Translations under genes and position numbers: made by a program
Shown here: positions 28,458 to 37,407 of the stretch, piece by piece
Numbering within the stretch: the first letter of the stretch is position 1
Layout of the letters: the number at the start of each line of letters is the position of its first letter
Notes under the pieces: model-generated
The model's input: only the letters and a program-made list of their open reading frames with translations
What the model was told of the DNA's origin: nothing
Database searches by the model: none
NCBI GenBank assembly: GCA_019694655.1
Contig: JAIBBN010000001.1
Coordinates: 310,001-374,000 of the forward strand
Reading direction: 5' to 3'
Length of the DNA stretch: 64,000 bases
Source of the DNA: Leptospirales bacterium
Lineage (GTDB): Bacteria > Spirochaetota > Leptospiria > Leptospirales > Leptonemataceae

Positions 28458-29459
28458 TCAGCCGGCAACCAGCACTGAATTCTTGCCTTCCGACTTGGCG
28501 CGGTACAGGGCGCGATCTGCCTGCAGCATCAGAAGGCCGCCCGAGTCTCCGTGCAGCGGCAGTTGCGCAATGCCGCCGCTGACTGTGACCGCGCCAAATT
28601 CAAAGCGTGTATCTCGCACACACTCCACAAATCGTCCAGCAACGGCCAGCGCTTGCTTGCAGTCGGTTTCAGGCAGAATGACCACAAACTCTTCGCCGCC
28701 ATAGCGACAGGCTATGTCCTCGCTGCGAAAATTCTCGTGCAAGATGCGTGCGACGCTGCGCATCACTTCGTCGCCGGCGGCGTGGCCATAGACATCGTTG
28801 TATTTCTTGAAATCGTCGATATCCAGAATCAGGACGGAGAGCGGACTCTGGTGGCGCTGGGCGCGCTTCACCTCGCGCGGCAAGGCCTTCTCCAGATAGC
28901 GGCGATTGAACAGTCCGGTCAGTTCGTCCTCATGACTCGATCGCAGCACCTCGTCGAAGAGACTGATTTCGATGATTTTAGGATTTTTCAGAATGCGATT
29001 CTGACTGATGAAGTAGTCCAGCAGCGCGGCGCGAAAACTTACCGGGCGCCCCAGGCGCAGCGCCATCTCGCGATTGTGCTCCAGAATAGCCGCCCAGTGT
29101 TGCGCCGCTTCTTCTGCGCTGAAGTCATAGTGCACCAGCACGCGGAACAGATCGACGTAAAAATCAGATCCGCTGTGGCCGCGCAGGCGTTCAAGTTCCT
29201 CCAGAATCTGCTGCTCGTTGCTGGAATCCTCGGAGAGGGCCTCCTTGATCTTTTCCTGCAAATTCGCTTCCGAAACTCCCAGCTCGTGGATCGTATGGTG
29301 CAGGGCGCGGATTTCTTCGCGCGTCAGAGCCTGGACGCGTTCTTGCGCCTCAATGATGCTATCCGCCTCCAGGAGTTCCGTGCGACTCAGTGAGGTGAGC
29401 TTTTCATAGGCTTCAATGATGCGCTTGAGTCTTTGGATTTCGCTTTCCGATTCGGCCAT
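28458..29459 (-). CDS. GGDEF diguanylate cyclase
   Basis: A 333-residue soluble protein. Residues 1-75 are a long coiled coil, 95-165 are helical with no named domain, and 170-333 are a GGDEF domain. The active site reads GGEEF (254-258), with the metal aspartate in LDIDDFKKYND, so c-di-GMP synthesis is expected. The allosteric inhibitory site RSED (245-248) sits exactly five residues before GGEEF, so product feedback is likely. There are no membrane segments or EAL domain. It reads away from the small ORF at 29506 and converges with purL. The input signal is unknown; the coiled coil may set dimerisation. Confidence 0.93.
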   Translation of the reverse strand: MAESESEIQRLKRIIEAYEKLTSLSRTELLEADSIIEAQERVQALTREEIRALHHTIHELGVSEANLQEKIKEALSEDSSNEQQILEELERLRGHSGSDFYVDLFRVLVHYDFSAEEAAQHWAAILEHNREMALRLGRPVSFRAALLDYFISQNRILKNPKIIEISLFDEVLRSSHEDELTGLFNRRYLEKALPREVKRAQRHQSPLSVLILDIDDFKKYNDVYGHAAGDEVMRSVARILHENFRSEDIACRYGGEEFVVILPETDCKQALAVAGRFVECVRDTRFEFGAVTVSGGIAQLPLHGDSGGLLMLQADRALYRAKSEGKNSVLVAG

Positions 29460-29505
29460 GCTCGGAGCGATATCGCGATGTGATCTAGCCTGAGGCGAGC
29501 GAAAT

Positions 29506-29682
29506 TTAGCGAGAATGCGCGCGAATCACCAGCGTCACTTTGCCGTCAGCGTCGGTGATCAGGTCAAATCCTTCGGCCTGCAAGCTGCGCTTGAGTCGAT
29601 AGAAGGCCAGGTTTACCACCTTGCTTGTTGATTGCGATGCGGCGGCGGCGACTTTGGCCTGCCTGGCGGTCTCATCCTTCAC
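29506..29682 (-). CDS. Possible small protein, 58 residues
   Basis: A short frame from GTG 29682 to TAA 29506. The product is basic and contains the stretch VVNLAFYRLKRSL, then FDLITDADGKVTLVIRAHS, which resembles the end of a helix-turn-helix or winged-helix regulator. A stop codon lies in frame not far upstream, so a longer version is not available without a frameshift. The GTG has GGAGG directly against it with no spacing, which argues against efficient initiation. It may be a real small gene or the remnant of a longer regulator. The adjoining 29683-29902 shows nothing else I can support. Confidence 0.35.
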   Translation of the reverse strand: MKDETARQAKVAAAASQSTSKVVNLAFYRLKRSLQAEGFDLITDADGKVTLVIRAHSR

Positions 29683-29902
29683 CCTCCGACTATCGGGCGC
29701 CGGCGCCCGGACGATTCAGCTGGCATGAGCAAATTGCAATGGCCGTCCTCAGCTTCCAGATTGCGGCGGGCGTCGTTTATGTCCCCTGGGCGTCGTGGAC
29801 CGGCGCGTGTTCTTTTTGATTTTCACGGTCAAGACCTGGATAGGCGAATTCACTTGACCACGGCTTGCGTGCCAGAGTTCCTTCTGGCAGGTCGCCTGTT
29901 CG

Positions 29903-30142
29903 ATGTCAGCGGAATCTGCAGCTATTCTGGAGAAGCTTTTTGTTTGTTATCTGACAGCGGGCTGCTACTATGCTGTCTACTTCATTGGCTCAAGCTTCAA
30001 GCGCCGCGACCGTGCATTGCACGGCAGTCCATTTGGACTGCGCTTTCTGTTCTTTCCGGCCGCAACGGCATTCTGGCCGCTATTGAGCATCGTTGACTTT
30101 CAAATGTTGCTGCGGCAGCGCCGTGCGCGAGGCCGCCGTTGA
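29903..30142 (+). CDS. Small membrane protein, first gene of redox module
   Basis: A 79-residue protein with two hydrophobic helices (KLFVCYLTAGCYYAVYFIG and RFLFFPAATAFWPLLSIVD) joined by a short basic loop (KRRDRALHG), and an Arg-rich C-terminus. Its stop overlaps the TTG start of the next gene (TTGA at 30139-30142), so it is very likely translated as the head of the four-gene unit to 32447. No family is recognised. By position it could be an assembly or anchoring subunit for the ferric-reductase-like protein. Confidence 0.62.
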   Translation: MSAESAAILEKLFVCYLTAGCYYAVYFIGSSFKRRDRALHGSPFGLRFLFFPAATAFWPLLSIVDFQMLLRQRRARGRR

Positions 30143-30630
30143 CTTCTTCGCTGCGCAGGCTGCACCGCTGGCTGATGCCGGCCTTGCCGCTGGTCGCCGG
30201 CGCAGCGGCGGGCGTTGCGCTCTGGCAGCGCGCGCCTCAACTCGAAAATCAGCGTATCGCTCCCGCTCTTGAGAGCGCAGCGCCACGGGCGGCAAGGCCG
30301 GTTCATCGCGCAGCACAAGAGCAGGGCAGCCTGCGCTGGCAATTCCATCTGCTGCAGGCGGGCGCCGATTGCTACGCTCAAATCAAGGTTTCGCATGGCA
30401 TCCTTCCCCCGGAGTGGCTGCTGTATGAAGGCGCCGAAGGTCCGTTGCCGGCCAGAGGCTTGCCGGCGGATGCGCTCTTGCTTGGGCCGGTGGGCGATGG
30501 ATGGCGTAGCTGGATCGTCGCCGCGGAGCGTTGCGGCGTGCTGCACAAGCCGCGCCAGATCATTCTCTATAGCCTGCTGGATCAGCAAGCCGTTGCGGCA
30601 GCGCCGCTGAGGAGCATGCCAGCGCTATGA
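30139..30630 (+). CDS. Single-helix anchored protein in redox module
   Basis: A 163-residue protein starting at TTG 30139, inside the previous stop. Residues 1-30 include a basic start (RRLHRW) and one hydrophobic helix (MPALPLVAGAAAGVALW), so it is probably anchored in the inner membrane with the rest in the periplasm. Residues 75-160 form a beta-rich region with two cysteines, ADCYAQIKV and AERCGVLHK. Its stop overlaps the next ATG (ATGA at 30627-30630). No family is recognised; the paired cysteines and the operon suggest a partner of the Rieske protein. Confidence 0.6.
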   Translation: MTSSLRRLHRWLMPALPLVAGAAAGVALWQRAPQLENQRIAPALESAAPRAARPVHRAAQEQGSLRWQFHLLQAGADCYAQIKVSHGILPPEWLLYEGAEGPLPARGLPADALLLGPVGDGWRSWIVAAERCGVLHKPRQIILYSLLDQQAVAAAPLRSMPAL

Positions 30631-31667
30631 GTAACAACTATCGCATCATTTCCTGGAACCCATTCAAGATTCGCTATGATCTGGCGCTGTTTGCAGTGGT
30701 CGCAGCATACCTCATCGTGTTTGGCGCATGCAGCGCCTACTCTTTCCCGCAGGCCACCGCGGAGACCATCGTAATTCGCGCTTCTGGCAGTTGTGCGCTA
30801 CTGCTCCTGCATGCCATACTCTGCATCGGTCCGCTGACCAGACTGCATCCGGCTTTCCTGCCGCTGCTTTACAATCGGCGCCATCTAGGCGTTGCCATGT
30901 TCCTGCTCGCTCTGGTTCATGGACTGTTCAGCTTGATTCAGTTTCACGGCTTTGGCGATGAGCACCCGCTGGCCAGCGTTTGGACGCTGCAAGCGCGCGT
31001 GCAGCAACTCAGCGACTATCCATTTCAAATTCCCGGTTTTCTTGCCCTCGGCATACTGGCAACCATGGCCGCTAGCAGTCATGACTTCTGGTTGGCGCAG
31101 TTACGGCCTCAAATCTGGAAGTTGATTCACTTCGGCGTCTACGTCGCCTATGCACTCTTGATCCTGCATGTCTCCATGGGCGCATTGCAAAGCGAAAGAG
31201 ATCCGTTGCTTATCTGGCTGATTGCTGCAGGCCTGGCAACGGTCTGCACACTGCATCTGATCTCTGCTCTGCGCGAAAGGAGCATAGATCGCGCCGCGAC
31301 CGATCGATTGGAAGGGGTTGATGGTCTGGTTCGCGTCTGCGCTGCAGACCAGATTGCCCTGAATCGCGCCCGAATCATTGCGGTGGATGGCGAGCGCATT
31401 GCTATTTTTCGACACGCTGGCGGCTTTTCAGCTGTCAGCAATGTTTGCCGCCATCAACTTGGGCCGCTGGGCGAGGGCCAGATTGTGGATGGTTGCATAA
31501 CCTGTCCCTGGCACGGCTACCAGTATCGGCCCGAGGACGGCCGCGCGCCGCCGCCCTTCCGCGAAAAACTGGAAACCTACGCTCTGCGCATTGTGAAAGG
31601 AATTGTTTATGTTGATCCGCGGCCGAAAGCGCCAGGAACCCTGGTCGAGCCAGCTACGCTATCTTGA
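30627..31667 (+). CDS. Ferric-reductase-like membrane domain fused to Rieske [2Fe-2S] domain
   Basis: A 346-residue protein. Residues 15-215 contain about six membrane helices of the ferric reductase/MsrQ superfamily, with likely haem-ligand histidines at H62, H86, H98, H168 and H181 and the NRRHLG block that resembles MsrQ. Residues 230-335 form a Rieske domain: ligands C274 and H276 (CRH) and C293 and H296 (CPWH), separated by 16 residues. The arrangement suggests electrons pass between a cytoplasmic iron-sulfur cluster and membrane haems. It is the core of the coupled unit 29903-32447. The electron donor and final acceptor cannot be read from the sequence. Confidence 0.85.
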   Translation: MSNNYRIISWNPFKIRYDLALFAVVAAYLIVFGACSAYSFPQATAETIVIRASGSCALLLLHAILCIGPLTRLHPAFLPLLYNRRHLGVAMFLLALVHGLFSLIQFHGFGDEHPLASVWTLQARVQQLSDYPFQIPGFLALGILATMAASSHDFWLAQLRPQIWKLIHFGVYVAYALLILHVSMGALQSERDPLLIWLIAAGLATVCTLHLISALRERSIDRAATDRLEGVDGLVRVCAADQIALNRARIIAVDGERIAIFRHAGGFSAVSNVCRHQLGPLGEGQIVDGCITCPWHGYQYRPEDGRAPPPFREKLETYALRIVKGIVYVDPRPKAPGTLVEPATLS

Positions 31668-31682
31668 TTGCCGGCGCCTGCA

Positions 31683-32447
31683 ATGACAGCGAACAGCGAA
31701 CAAGAATTCTTCATTGGATGGCAAGCGCCGCTTACGCGGCGCGTGCGCCGGCATTTTGTAATTGGACTTCTTCTTGCATTGACCTTCATTGGCGCGACAG
31801 CCGCGCTGCTTGCTGGCGCACAGCGCACGTTTGATCCATCGTATCTGGAATTTGGCGTGCAGCGTAAATTCAGCGGCGTTGTTTCTATGGACCCTTATCC
31901 GCAGTTGGTCGTCGATCGTGCGATCCCGGGCGGCCCAACAGTGCATACGCGCTACTTGCTCTCGGCGCCCTTTAAGCACGGCGCCGATTCGCTGGTTCGA
32001 CCCTACAGCGGCCAGCGCGTAACCTTGAGCGGATCCCTGCTTTACAATCGGGGCGCAGCAATGATTGAAGTTGCGGCTGATTCTGTGCGTCCAGCGTCGG
32101 GCGAATCGTCAGAGCATTCGCCGCCGACTGTTCTGGGCGAATTCACTTTTGTTGGCGAAATCGTAGACAGCAAATGCTATCTGGGAGCCATGAATCCGGG
32201 GCGCCATCTGGTACACCGCGCCTGCGCCGAGCGCTGTATCAGCGGCGGCATCCCGCCCATGCTTTTGGTGCACGCAGCGGACGGGCGCGAGTACCTCATG
32301 CTGCTCAGCGACGAAAATGGCGGCCAGGTCAATCGCGCCGTGCTGGGTTTGATTGCGCGTCCGGTGCGCATCCGCGGCCGGCTGGAAGCCTATGAATCCA
32401 TACTGGTATTGCGCGCCAATCCGGCAATGTATCAGCGGCTGGATTGA
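31683..32447 (+). CDS. Membrane-anchored protein with conserved Cys/His signature
   Basis: A 254-residue protein with one N-terminal helix (26-46) and a periplasmic part. Residues 60-140 are beta-rich (OB-like), and residues 155-195 carry the signature VDSKCYLGAMNPG, then HRACAERCISGGIPP, giving C165, H178, C181 and C185. I recall this motif in uncharacterised proteins that lie next to Rieske or molybdopterin-type genes, though I cannot name the family. The four residues could bind a metal. ATG 31683 lies 15 bases after the Rieske-fusion stop. As the last gene of the unit it is a candidate electron acceptor or donor in the periplasm. Confidence 0.68.
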   Translation: MTANSEQEFFIGWQAPLTRRVRRHFVIGLLLALTFIGATAALLAGAQRTFDPSYLEFGVQRKFSGVVSMDPYPQLVVDRAIPGGPTVHTRYLLSAPFKHGADSLVRPYSGQRVTLSGSLLYNRGAAMIEVAADSVRPASGESSEHSPPTVLGEFTFVGEIVDSKCYLGAMNPGRHLVHRACAERCISGGIPPMLLVHAADGREYLMLLSDENGGQVNRAVLGLIARPVRIRGRLEAYESILVLRANPAMYQRLD

Positions 32448-32486
32448 GCGCTTCGGATACGCAAGGATGCGCCGCCGGCATTCGGT

Positions 32487-33536
32487 TCAGCGCCGTTTGA
32501 TGTGCAGTAATAGGCCGTGACCATCGGGATCCTGTACCAGCAATTCTGAATTGGACGGCGAGGCTGAGTCCTGGACAAGACCGGCGCTCAGCACTTTGCC
32601 TCCGGCCGCCTGGATGGCGCCAAAAATCTTTTCCGGATCGCCTTCCAGCTGCACAATGGTCTGCCAGCTGGCCAGATCGGACGGCGTCAGATCGGCAGGC
32701 GTCGGCCGTCCGTCGCGCGGTTCGAGATATTGCAGGAATTCAATGCCCGGGCCGGAAGGCGATCGGTAAGTGGAGATGCGCAAGTGCGCGCCGACGACGT
32801 TGTTCAATCGCTCCTGCTCCGGTCCAATATTCTCGCTGCCGCCGGCTCGATTGAGTCCGAGCACGCCGGTATAGAAAGCAGCGCTGCGTTCGCTATCGCT
32901 CACAACAATTGCCGTGTGGTCAATGCCGGCAAAGAGCGGTCCAGGCTCCTGCCAGCGAGGATCTCCCTTGCCGGCAGGGAAGTAGATAATTTCTAAATAG
33001 TGATTATCAGGATCTCTAAAGTAAAAGGCCCGAATGCCTGCCGCCGCCGGATTGCTCAGGGGCAGGGTCTGCGGTCCGCCGGCGGAGGCCGCCTGCACAT
33101 GAGCCGCCTGCAATCGCAGGTAGGCTTGATCCATATCGCGCACCACAATTGCCAGGTGCTGAAACCAGCGATCGTTGGAGCGACTCTCCGGATAGGGCCG
33201 GCCGCGCGGCGTCTGGTAGGCGGCCAGCTCGATGATCTCCGTTCCCAATTGCAGCCGCGCCACCTGTCTGCTGACGCCGCTGCGCCCTTGCAGTCGGTCC
33301 AGCGTCGCGCCCGATTGCTGCTCTTTAGCGAGCAGACGAAAGTCGAGGACTTTGGTGTAAAAGTCTATGGAGCGCTCCAGATTGGAAACGCTGATTGTTA
33401 CGGGTCCAACGGAATCCGGTCGCGCCGCGCCCGCTGCAGCGCAGTGCAGCACAACAATGGCCAGCCCGGCCAGCATCGCTGCCCGACGCCAGATCAGACC
33501 AGGGACGTTTCGAAATAGCGGATGCTGGATTTTCAT
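32487..33536 (-). CDS. Exported protein with two VOC domains
   Basis: A 349-residue protein. ATG 33536 gives a clean signal peptide (RRAAMLAGLAIVVLHCAAAGA) and overlaps the MFS stop by four bases; the frame also stays open further upstream, antisense-like and Arg-rich, which I reject. Two vicinal-oxygen-chelate repeats follow, starting with VGPVTISVSNLERSIDFYTKVL and AGIDHTAIVVSDSERSAAFYTGVLGL. Members include glyoxalase I and ring-cleaving dioxygenases, but here export implies a periplasmic job. His and Glu residues that could chelate metal are present, though I cannot align them with certainty. It is the last gene of the five-gene operon 32487-39823. Confidence 0.85.
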   Translation of the reverse strand: MKIQHPLFRNVPGLIWRRAAMLAGLAIVVLHCAAAGAARPDSVGPVTISVSNLERSIDFYTKVLDFRLLAKEQQSGATLDRLQGRSGVSRQVARLQLGTEIIELAAYQTPRGRPYPESRSNDRWFQHLAIVVRDMDQAYLRLQAAHVQAASAGGPQTLPLSNPAAAGIRAFYFRDPDNHYLEIIYFPAGKGDPRWQEPGPLFAGIDHTAIVVSDSERSAAFYTGVLGLNRAGGSENIGPEQERLNNVVGAHLRISTYRSPSGPGIEFLQYLEPRDGRPTPADLTPSDLASWQTIVQLEGDPEKIFGAIQAAGGKVLSAGLVQDSASPSNSELLVQDPDGHGLLLHIKRR

Positions 33537-34738
33537 GGCGTCGCCTCGGCTGTGGTGTGTCGCATTGTTGCAGCGCGCAGGGCCGCCAGGCCATAGAGCA
33601 AACCGAAGATAGCGGCGATTGCAAAAGCGCCGCTCAAGGTCGTCAGCTTTGCACTCAGTCCGGCGGCAATGGCCGGAGGTCCAATGCCGTAGCCAGCCAT
33701 CAGCGCAGCCAGCGCCAGCGCCGAGAGAGCGGCCTCGTGGCGCGGATAGCGCTCGATGCTCAGGCTGATGGAAAAGGGAAAGAACCACGAGGCGCCAAAT
33801 CCAAGTGCGGCAAAGAGCAGCTGCATGGACCAGGCGTTGGCGCCAGGCGCCAGGGCCACTGCTGCCAGGCAGCCAATGACCAGCGGCGCCGACAGCAAGT
33901 AGACTGCGCGGCTGGAAAGATAGAGCGCTGCGGCCGAGGCCGCCAGCCGACCGAGAGTTACAGCAAACCAGAAAAGGGAAAGCGCCAACTTGGCCTCGGC
34001 AGCATCAAGACCGCGCTCGTTCTTGAGCATGTCGACGCTCCAGTAGGCGACAATGGCCTCAACAATTCCGTAGAGCACAATTGCCGCCAGGAAAAACCAG
34101 GCGCCTGCCGGCAGTCGCTGCGATGCAGCGTCAGCGCGCGCCGAAGCCGCTGTCGGTGCGCTCATTCCGAATGGAAGCAGAATCAAAACCAGAAACAATA
34201 GCGCGCTGAGCGCCGGCGCGAGCTGCCAGCTGCCGCTGGCGGCCGCAGCATTGACCAGCAGCGGCGCCGCCGCCGCGCCAATGCCCAGAGTGGCGTGCAT
34301 ACCGGTCAGCACCGTGTGACTGCGCGCCGGATAGAGTGCGATCACCTGCGTATTGAGTACCGAAACCAGCAAGCTGAAGCCCATGCCCAGCATCAGCTGC
34401 GCTGCGAGAAAAACGCCCAGCGATAGCAGCGGCTGACCCAGCGTCAGTCGGGAAAGGGCAAGCAGTCCCAGGAAGGCCGCGTCCACCGCCGCGCCCAGTC
34501 GGAACAGTTTTCCGGGACTCATACGCGCCAGCGGACTGGAAGGCAAGAAACTCATCGTAAAGCTGACGGCTATGACGCCAACAATCAAGGGGATGGTGAA
34601 CCAGCCATATTGTTCGGAGCTGATGCCGTTCTGGTCAGCCTGCTTGATGATGTCCGCGGCGCCAGGCAGAACTACCAGGCAGACGCCCTGCAAGAAGGCG
34701 GCCGCATAGAAGAGAATCAATCGGGCTGCTTTGTTCAT
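33533..34738 (-). CDS. MFS transporter
   Basis: A 401-residue protein with about twelve hydrophobic helices, of the major facilitator type. The helix 2-3 loop contains SPLARMSPGKLFRLG, which fits the MFS loop with basic and Gly residues. It overlaps the glycosidase stop at its start (ATGA, 34735-34738) and the VOC start at its end (33533-33536), so it is co-translated with both. By context it probably moves a sugar, sugar acid or glycoside made or used by the operon. Substrate class cannot be told from the sequence alone. Confidence 0.86.
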   Translation of the reverse strand: MNKAARLILFYAAAFLQGVCLVVLPGAADIIKQADQNGISSEQYGWFTIPLIVGVIAVSFTMSFLPSSPLARMSPGKLFRLGAAVDAAFLGLLALSRLTLGQPLLSLGVFLAAQLMLGMGFSLLVSVLNTQVIALYPARSHTVLTGMHATLGIGAAAAPLLVNAAAASGSWQLAPALSALLFLVLILLPFGMSAPTAASARADAASQRLPAGAWFFLAAIVLYGIVEAIVAYWSVDMLKNERGLDAAEAKLALSLFWFAVTLGRLAASAAALYLSSRAVYLLSAPLVIGCLAAVALAPGANAWSMQLLFAALGFGASWFFPFSISLSIERYPRHEAALSALALAALMAGYGIGPPAIAAGLSAKLTTLSGAFAIAAIFGLLYGLAALRAATMRHTTAEATP

Positions 34739-37404
34739 CGCGCGCCGCCGCGCGGCTGGATGATTTTGGCGATCAGCCCGGTCCAGCCGGTCTGGTGCGA
34801 TGCGCCCACGCCGCGCCCGGTATCGCCATGGAAGTACTCGTAAAAGTTCAGGTAGTCGCGAAAATGCTTGTCTTCCTGAAACTTTTTGACATCGCCAAAT
34901 ACCGGTCGGCGGCCGTCGGGACCGCGCAAGAAAATGTTGGTCAGGCGTCGGCCAATTTCATGCGCCGCCTCGGCCAGTGAGATCGTCTTACCGGAGTCCG
35001 GCGGAAATTCTACGCGGAACTCATCGCCGTAGTAGTGATGCAGCCGCTGCAGCGACTCGATGATCAAATAGTTCACCGGCATCCAGATCGGGCCGCGCCA
35101 GTTGGAGTTGCCGCCAAAGAGCCCGCTGTCCGACTCGCCCGGCGTATAGCGTACCGTGAAGGATTCGCCCCCGGCAACAAATACATAAGGATTCGAGTCG
35201 TGACGTTTGGATAGGGCGCGGATGCCGTTGGGCGCAAGAAACTGGTCTTCGTCCAGCATGCGCGCCAGCAGTCGCTTCAGGCGGTGGCCCTTGAGCAAAG
35301 AGAAAAGTCGAATCTGCCCCTGGCCCGGTTCGGACCAGCTGGCCACCAGGCGCGCCAGTTCCGGACGATTCTCCAGGAACCATTCCAGACGACGCTTGAA
35401 TTCCGGCACCCGGTCCAGCGTCTCGGCGTCCAGAATGTCCACGGCAAACATCGGAATGAAGCCAACCATCGACTGGATGCGCAGCGGGATGCGCTGACCA
35501 TCCGGCTTTTGCAATACATCGTAGTAGAACTCGTCCTCCTCGTTCCACAAATCGGAGTTTTGATCGCCGAAGCTGGTCATGGCGCTGGCGATGTACATGA
35601 AGTGTTCGAAAAACTTGGTAGCAATGTCCTGATAGATTGGCCGATGAGCAGCCACTTCAATGGCGATGCGCATCAGGTTGAGCGAATACATGGCCATCCA
35701 GCTGGTGCCGTCGGACTGTTCAATGCGGCCGCCGGTGGGCAGCGGTTTGCTACGGTCAAAGACCCCGATATTGTCGAGGCCCAGAAAGCCGCCTTCGAAG
35801 ATGTTGTTTCCTTCGGCGTCCTTGCGGTTGACCCACCAGGTGAAATTCAACAGCAGTTTGTGCAGAATGCCTTCCAGAAAGTCGATATCGCCATCGCCGC
35901 CGCGAATCTTGCGCTCAATCTGAAATACGCGCAGCGCGGCCCAGGCATGCACCGGCGGGTTTACATCGCTGAAGGACCATTCGTAGGCCGGCAGCTGACC
36001 GTTGGGATGCATATACCATTCGCGGGTCAATAGCGTCAGCTGTTCTTTGGCAAAATTTGGATCCACAATAGAAAGTGGAATGCAATGGAAGGCTAGGTCC
36101 CACGCGGCAAACCAGGGGTACTCCCACTTGTCCGGCATCGACAGCACATCGGCGTTGTTGAGATGCTCCCAGCCGGCATTGCGGCCGCGTCGCCGCTCAG
36201 CGGGCGGCGCAATCGTTCCGGGATCGCCCTGCAGCCACTGCGCTACGTCGTAGTAATAGAACTGCTTGGACCAAAGCATGCCCGCAAAGGCCTGACGCTG
36301 AACCAGGCGCAAATCGGGATCGGGAATGTGCGCCTGAATATCGCCGTAAAATTCGTCGGTTTCTTTGAGCCGCGCCGCAAATACGGCGTCGCAGTCGCGC
36401 AGGGCCGCATCGGCAGAAGCCGCCGGTTTTGCCGTCAATCGCGCGCGAACCGTAAAACTCTGGCCCGGGGCCACAAGGCTGCGGCAGTGTGCGGCCGTCT
36501 TCGTTCCCTTTTGCTCCGGATTGACTGCTTCGCGCTTTGCCTGTACTACAAAATCGTTGATGCCGTCCTTGGCATATCCCTTCCAGTCTTCCTTTCCGTA
36601 GAGTCGCGCCTCATTGTTATCATTTTCGCAAAAGAGAAAGGGCGCCTGCGCATCGCAGTAGAAGTGAAAATCGCCCAGGTTCGCTTCTTTCAACTGCACG
36701 TGTCCGTCGGCGTAGCGCATCTGCGGACGCGGGCCACGATTCCAGGACCAGACATTCCGATACCAGAGCGTGGGTAGAATATGCAATGGAGCTGCCTGTT
36801 CTCCGCGATTCCAGGCAGTAATTTTGAGATATATATCGTCCGGTGCGCTGCGCGCATACTCGATGAAGATGTCGAAATAGCGATCCTGATCGAAGACGCC
36901 GGCGTCGACCAGTTCAAACTCCGCGTCCAGTTTCCCGCGACTTCGATTCTCGCGCACCAGTTGTTCGTAGGGATAGGCCTGCTGTGGATACTTGTAGAGC
37001 ATCTTCATGTAGGCGTGAGAGGGACTGCTATCGAGATAGTAATAGTATTCTTTGCAATCCTCTCCGTGGTTGCCTTCGCTGCCGGTCAGGCCAAAGAATC
37101 GTTCCTTCAGGATTGCGTCTTGCTCGTTCCAGAAGGCCAGCGCCAGGCACAATCGCTGGTCGCAATCGGAAATGCCGCCGATCCCTTCTTCGCCCCAGCG
37201 ATAGGCCTTGCTGCGGGCCATGTCGTGGGTCACCGTATCCCAGGCGTCGCCGCCGGCGCTGTAGTCCTCGCGGACCGTGCCCCACTGTCGTTCCGTGAGG
37301 TACGGTCCCCAGACTTTCCAGATATCGCGCGGGTACTCGCCCTTGCTTTGCAGCGCTTCGCGATTCTGGCGATCCTGGATCAGACGCTGGCGTTCTTCAT
37401 TCAT
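34735..37404 (-). CDS. MGH1/GH63-like glycoside hydrolase
   Basis: An 889-residue cytoplasmic protein of the mannosyl-oligosaccharide glucosidase-like (MGH1, GH63-related) group. The N-terminal half is beta-rich, with WGPYLTERQWGTVREDYS and HDMARSKAYRWGEEGIGGISD. The second half is an alpha/alpha barrel containing KWEYPWFAAWDLAFHC, ANPPVHAW-type NPPVHAWA and NWRGPIWMPVNYL, typical of the catalytic region. No signal peptide is visible. The product is probably glucose or a related sugar from a small glycoside. Its start is three bases after the GMC oxidoreductase stop, and its stop overlaps the MFS start, so it is a central part of the operon. Confidence 0.87.
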   Translation of the reverse strand: MNEERQRLIQDRQNREALQSKGEYPRDIWKVWGPYLTERQWGTVREDYSAGGDAWDTVTHDMARSKAYRWGEEGIGGISDCDQRLCLALAFWNEQDAILKERFFGLTGSEGNHGEDCKEYYYYLDSSPSHAYMKMLYKYPQQAYPYEQLVRENRSRGKLDAEFELVDAGVFDQDRYFDIFIEYARSAPDDIYLKITAWNRGEQAAPLHILPTLWYRNVWSWNRGPRPQMRYADGHVQLKEANLGDFHFYCDAQAPFLFCENDNNEARLYGKEDWKGYAKDGINDFVVQAKREAVNPEQKGTKTAAHCRSLVAPGQSFTVRARLTAKPAASADAALRDCDAVFAARLKETDEFYGDIQAHIPDPDLRLVQRQAFAGMLWSKQFYYYDVAQWLQGDPGTIAPPAERRRGRNAGWEHLNNADVLSMPDKWEYPWFAAWDLAFHCIPLSIVDPNFAKEQLTLLTREWYMHPNGQLPAYEWSFSDVNPPVHAWAALRVFQIERKIRGGDGDIDFLEGILHKLLLNFTWWVNRKDAEGNNIFEGGFLGLDNIGVFDRSKPLPTGGRIEQSDGTSWMAMYSLNLMRIAIEVAAHRPIYQDIATKFFEHFMYIASAMTSFGDQNSDLWNEEDEFYYDVLQKPDGQRIPLRIQSMVGFIPMFAVDILDAETLDRVPEFKRRLEWFLENRPELARLVASWSEPGQGQIRLFSLLKGHRLKRLLARMLDEDQFLAPNGIRALSKRHDSNPYVFVAGGESFTVRYTPGESDSGLFGGNSNWRGPIWMPVNYLIIESLQRLHHYYGDEFRVEFPPDSGKTISLAEAAHEIGRRLTNIFLRGPDGRRPVFGDVKKFQEDKHFRDYLNFYEYFHGDTGRGVGASHQTGWTGLIAKIIQPRGGAR

Positions 37405-37407
37405 TGC

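Noticed and set aside
29632-30096. Plus-strand open frames before the redox module
   Set aside because: They overlap the small membrane gene at 29903 in other frames and show no start signal or domain.
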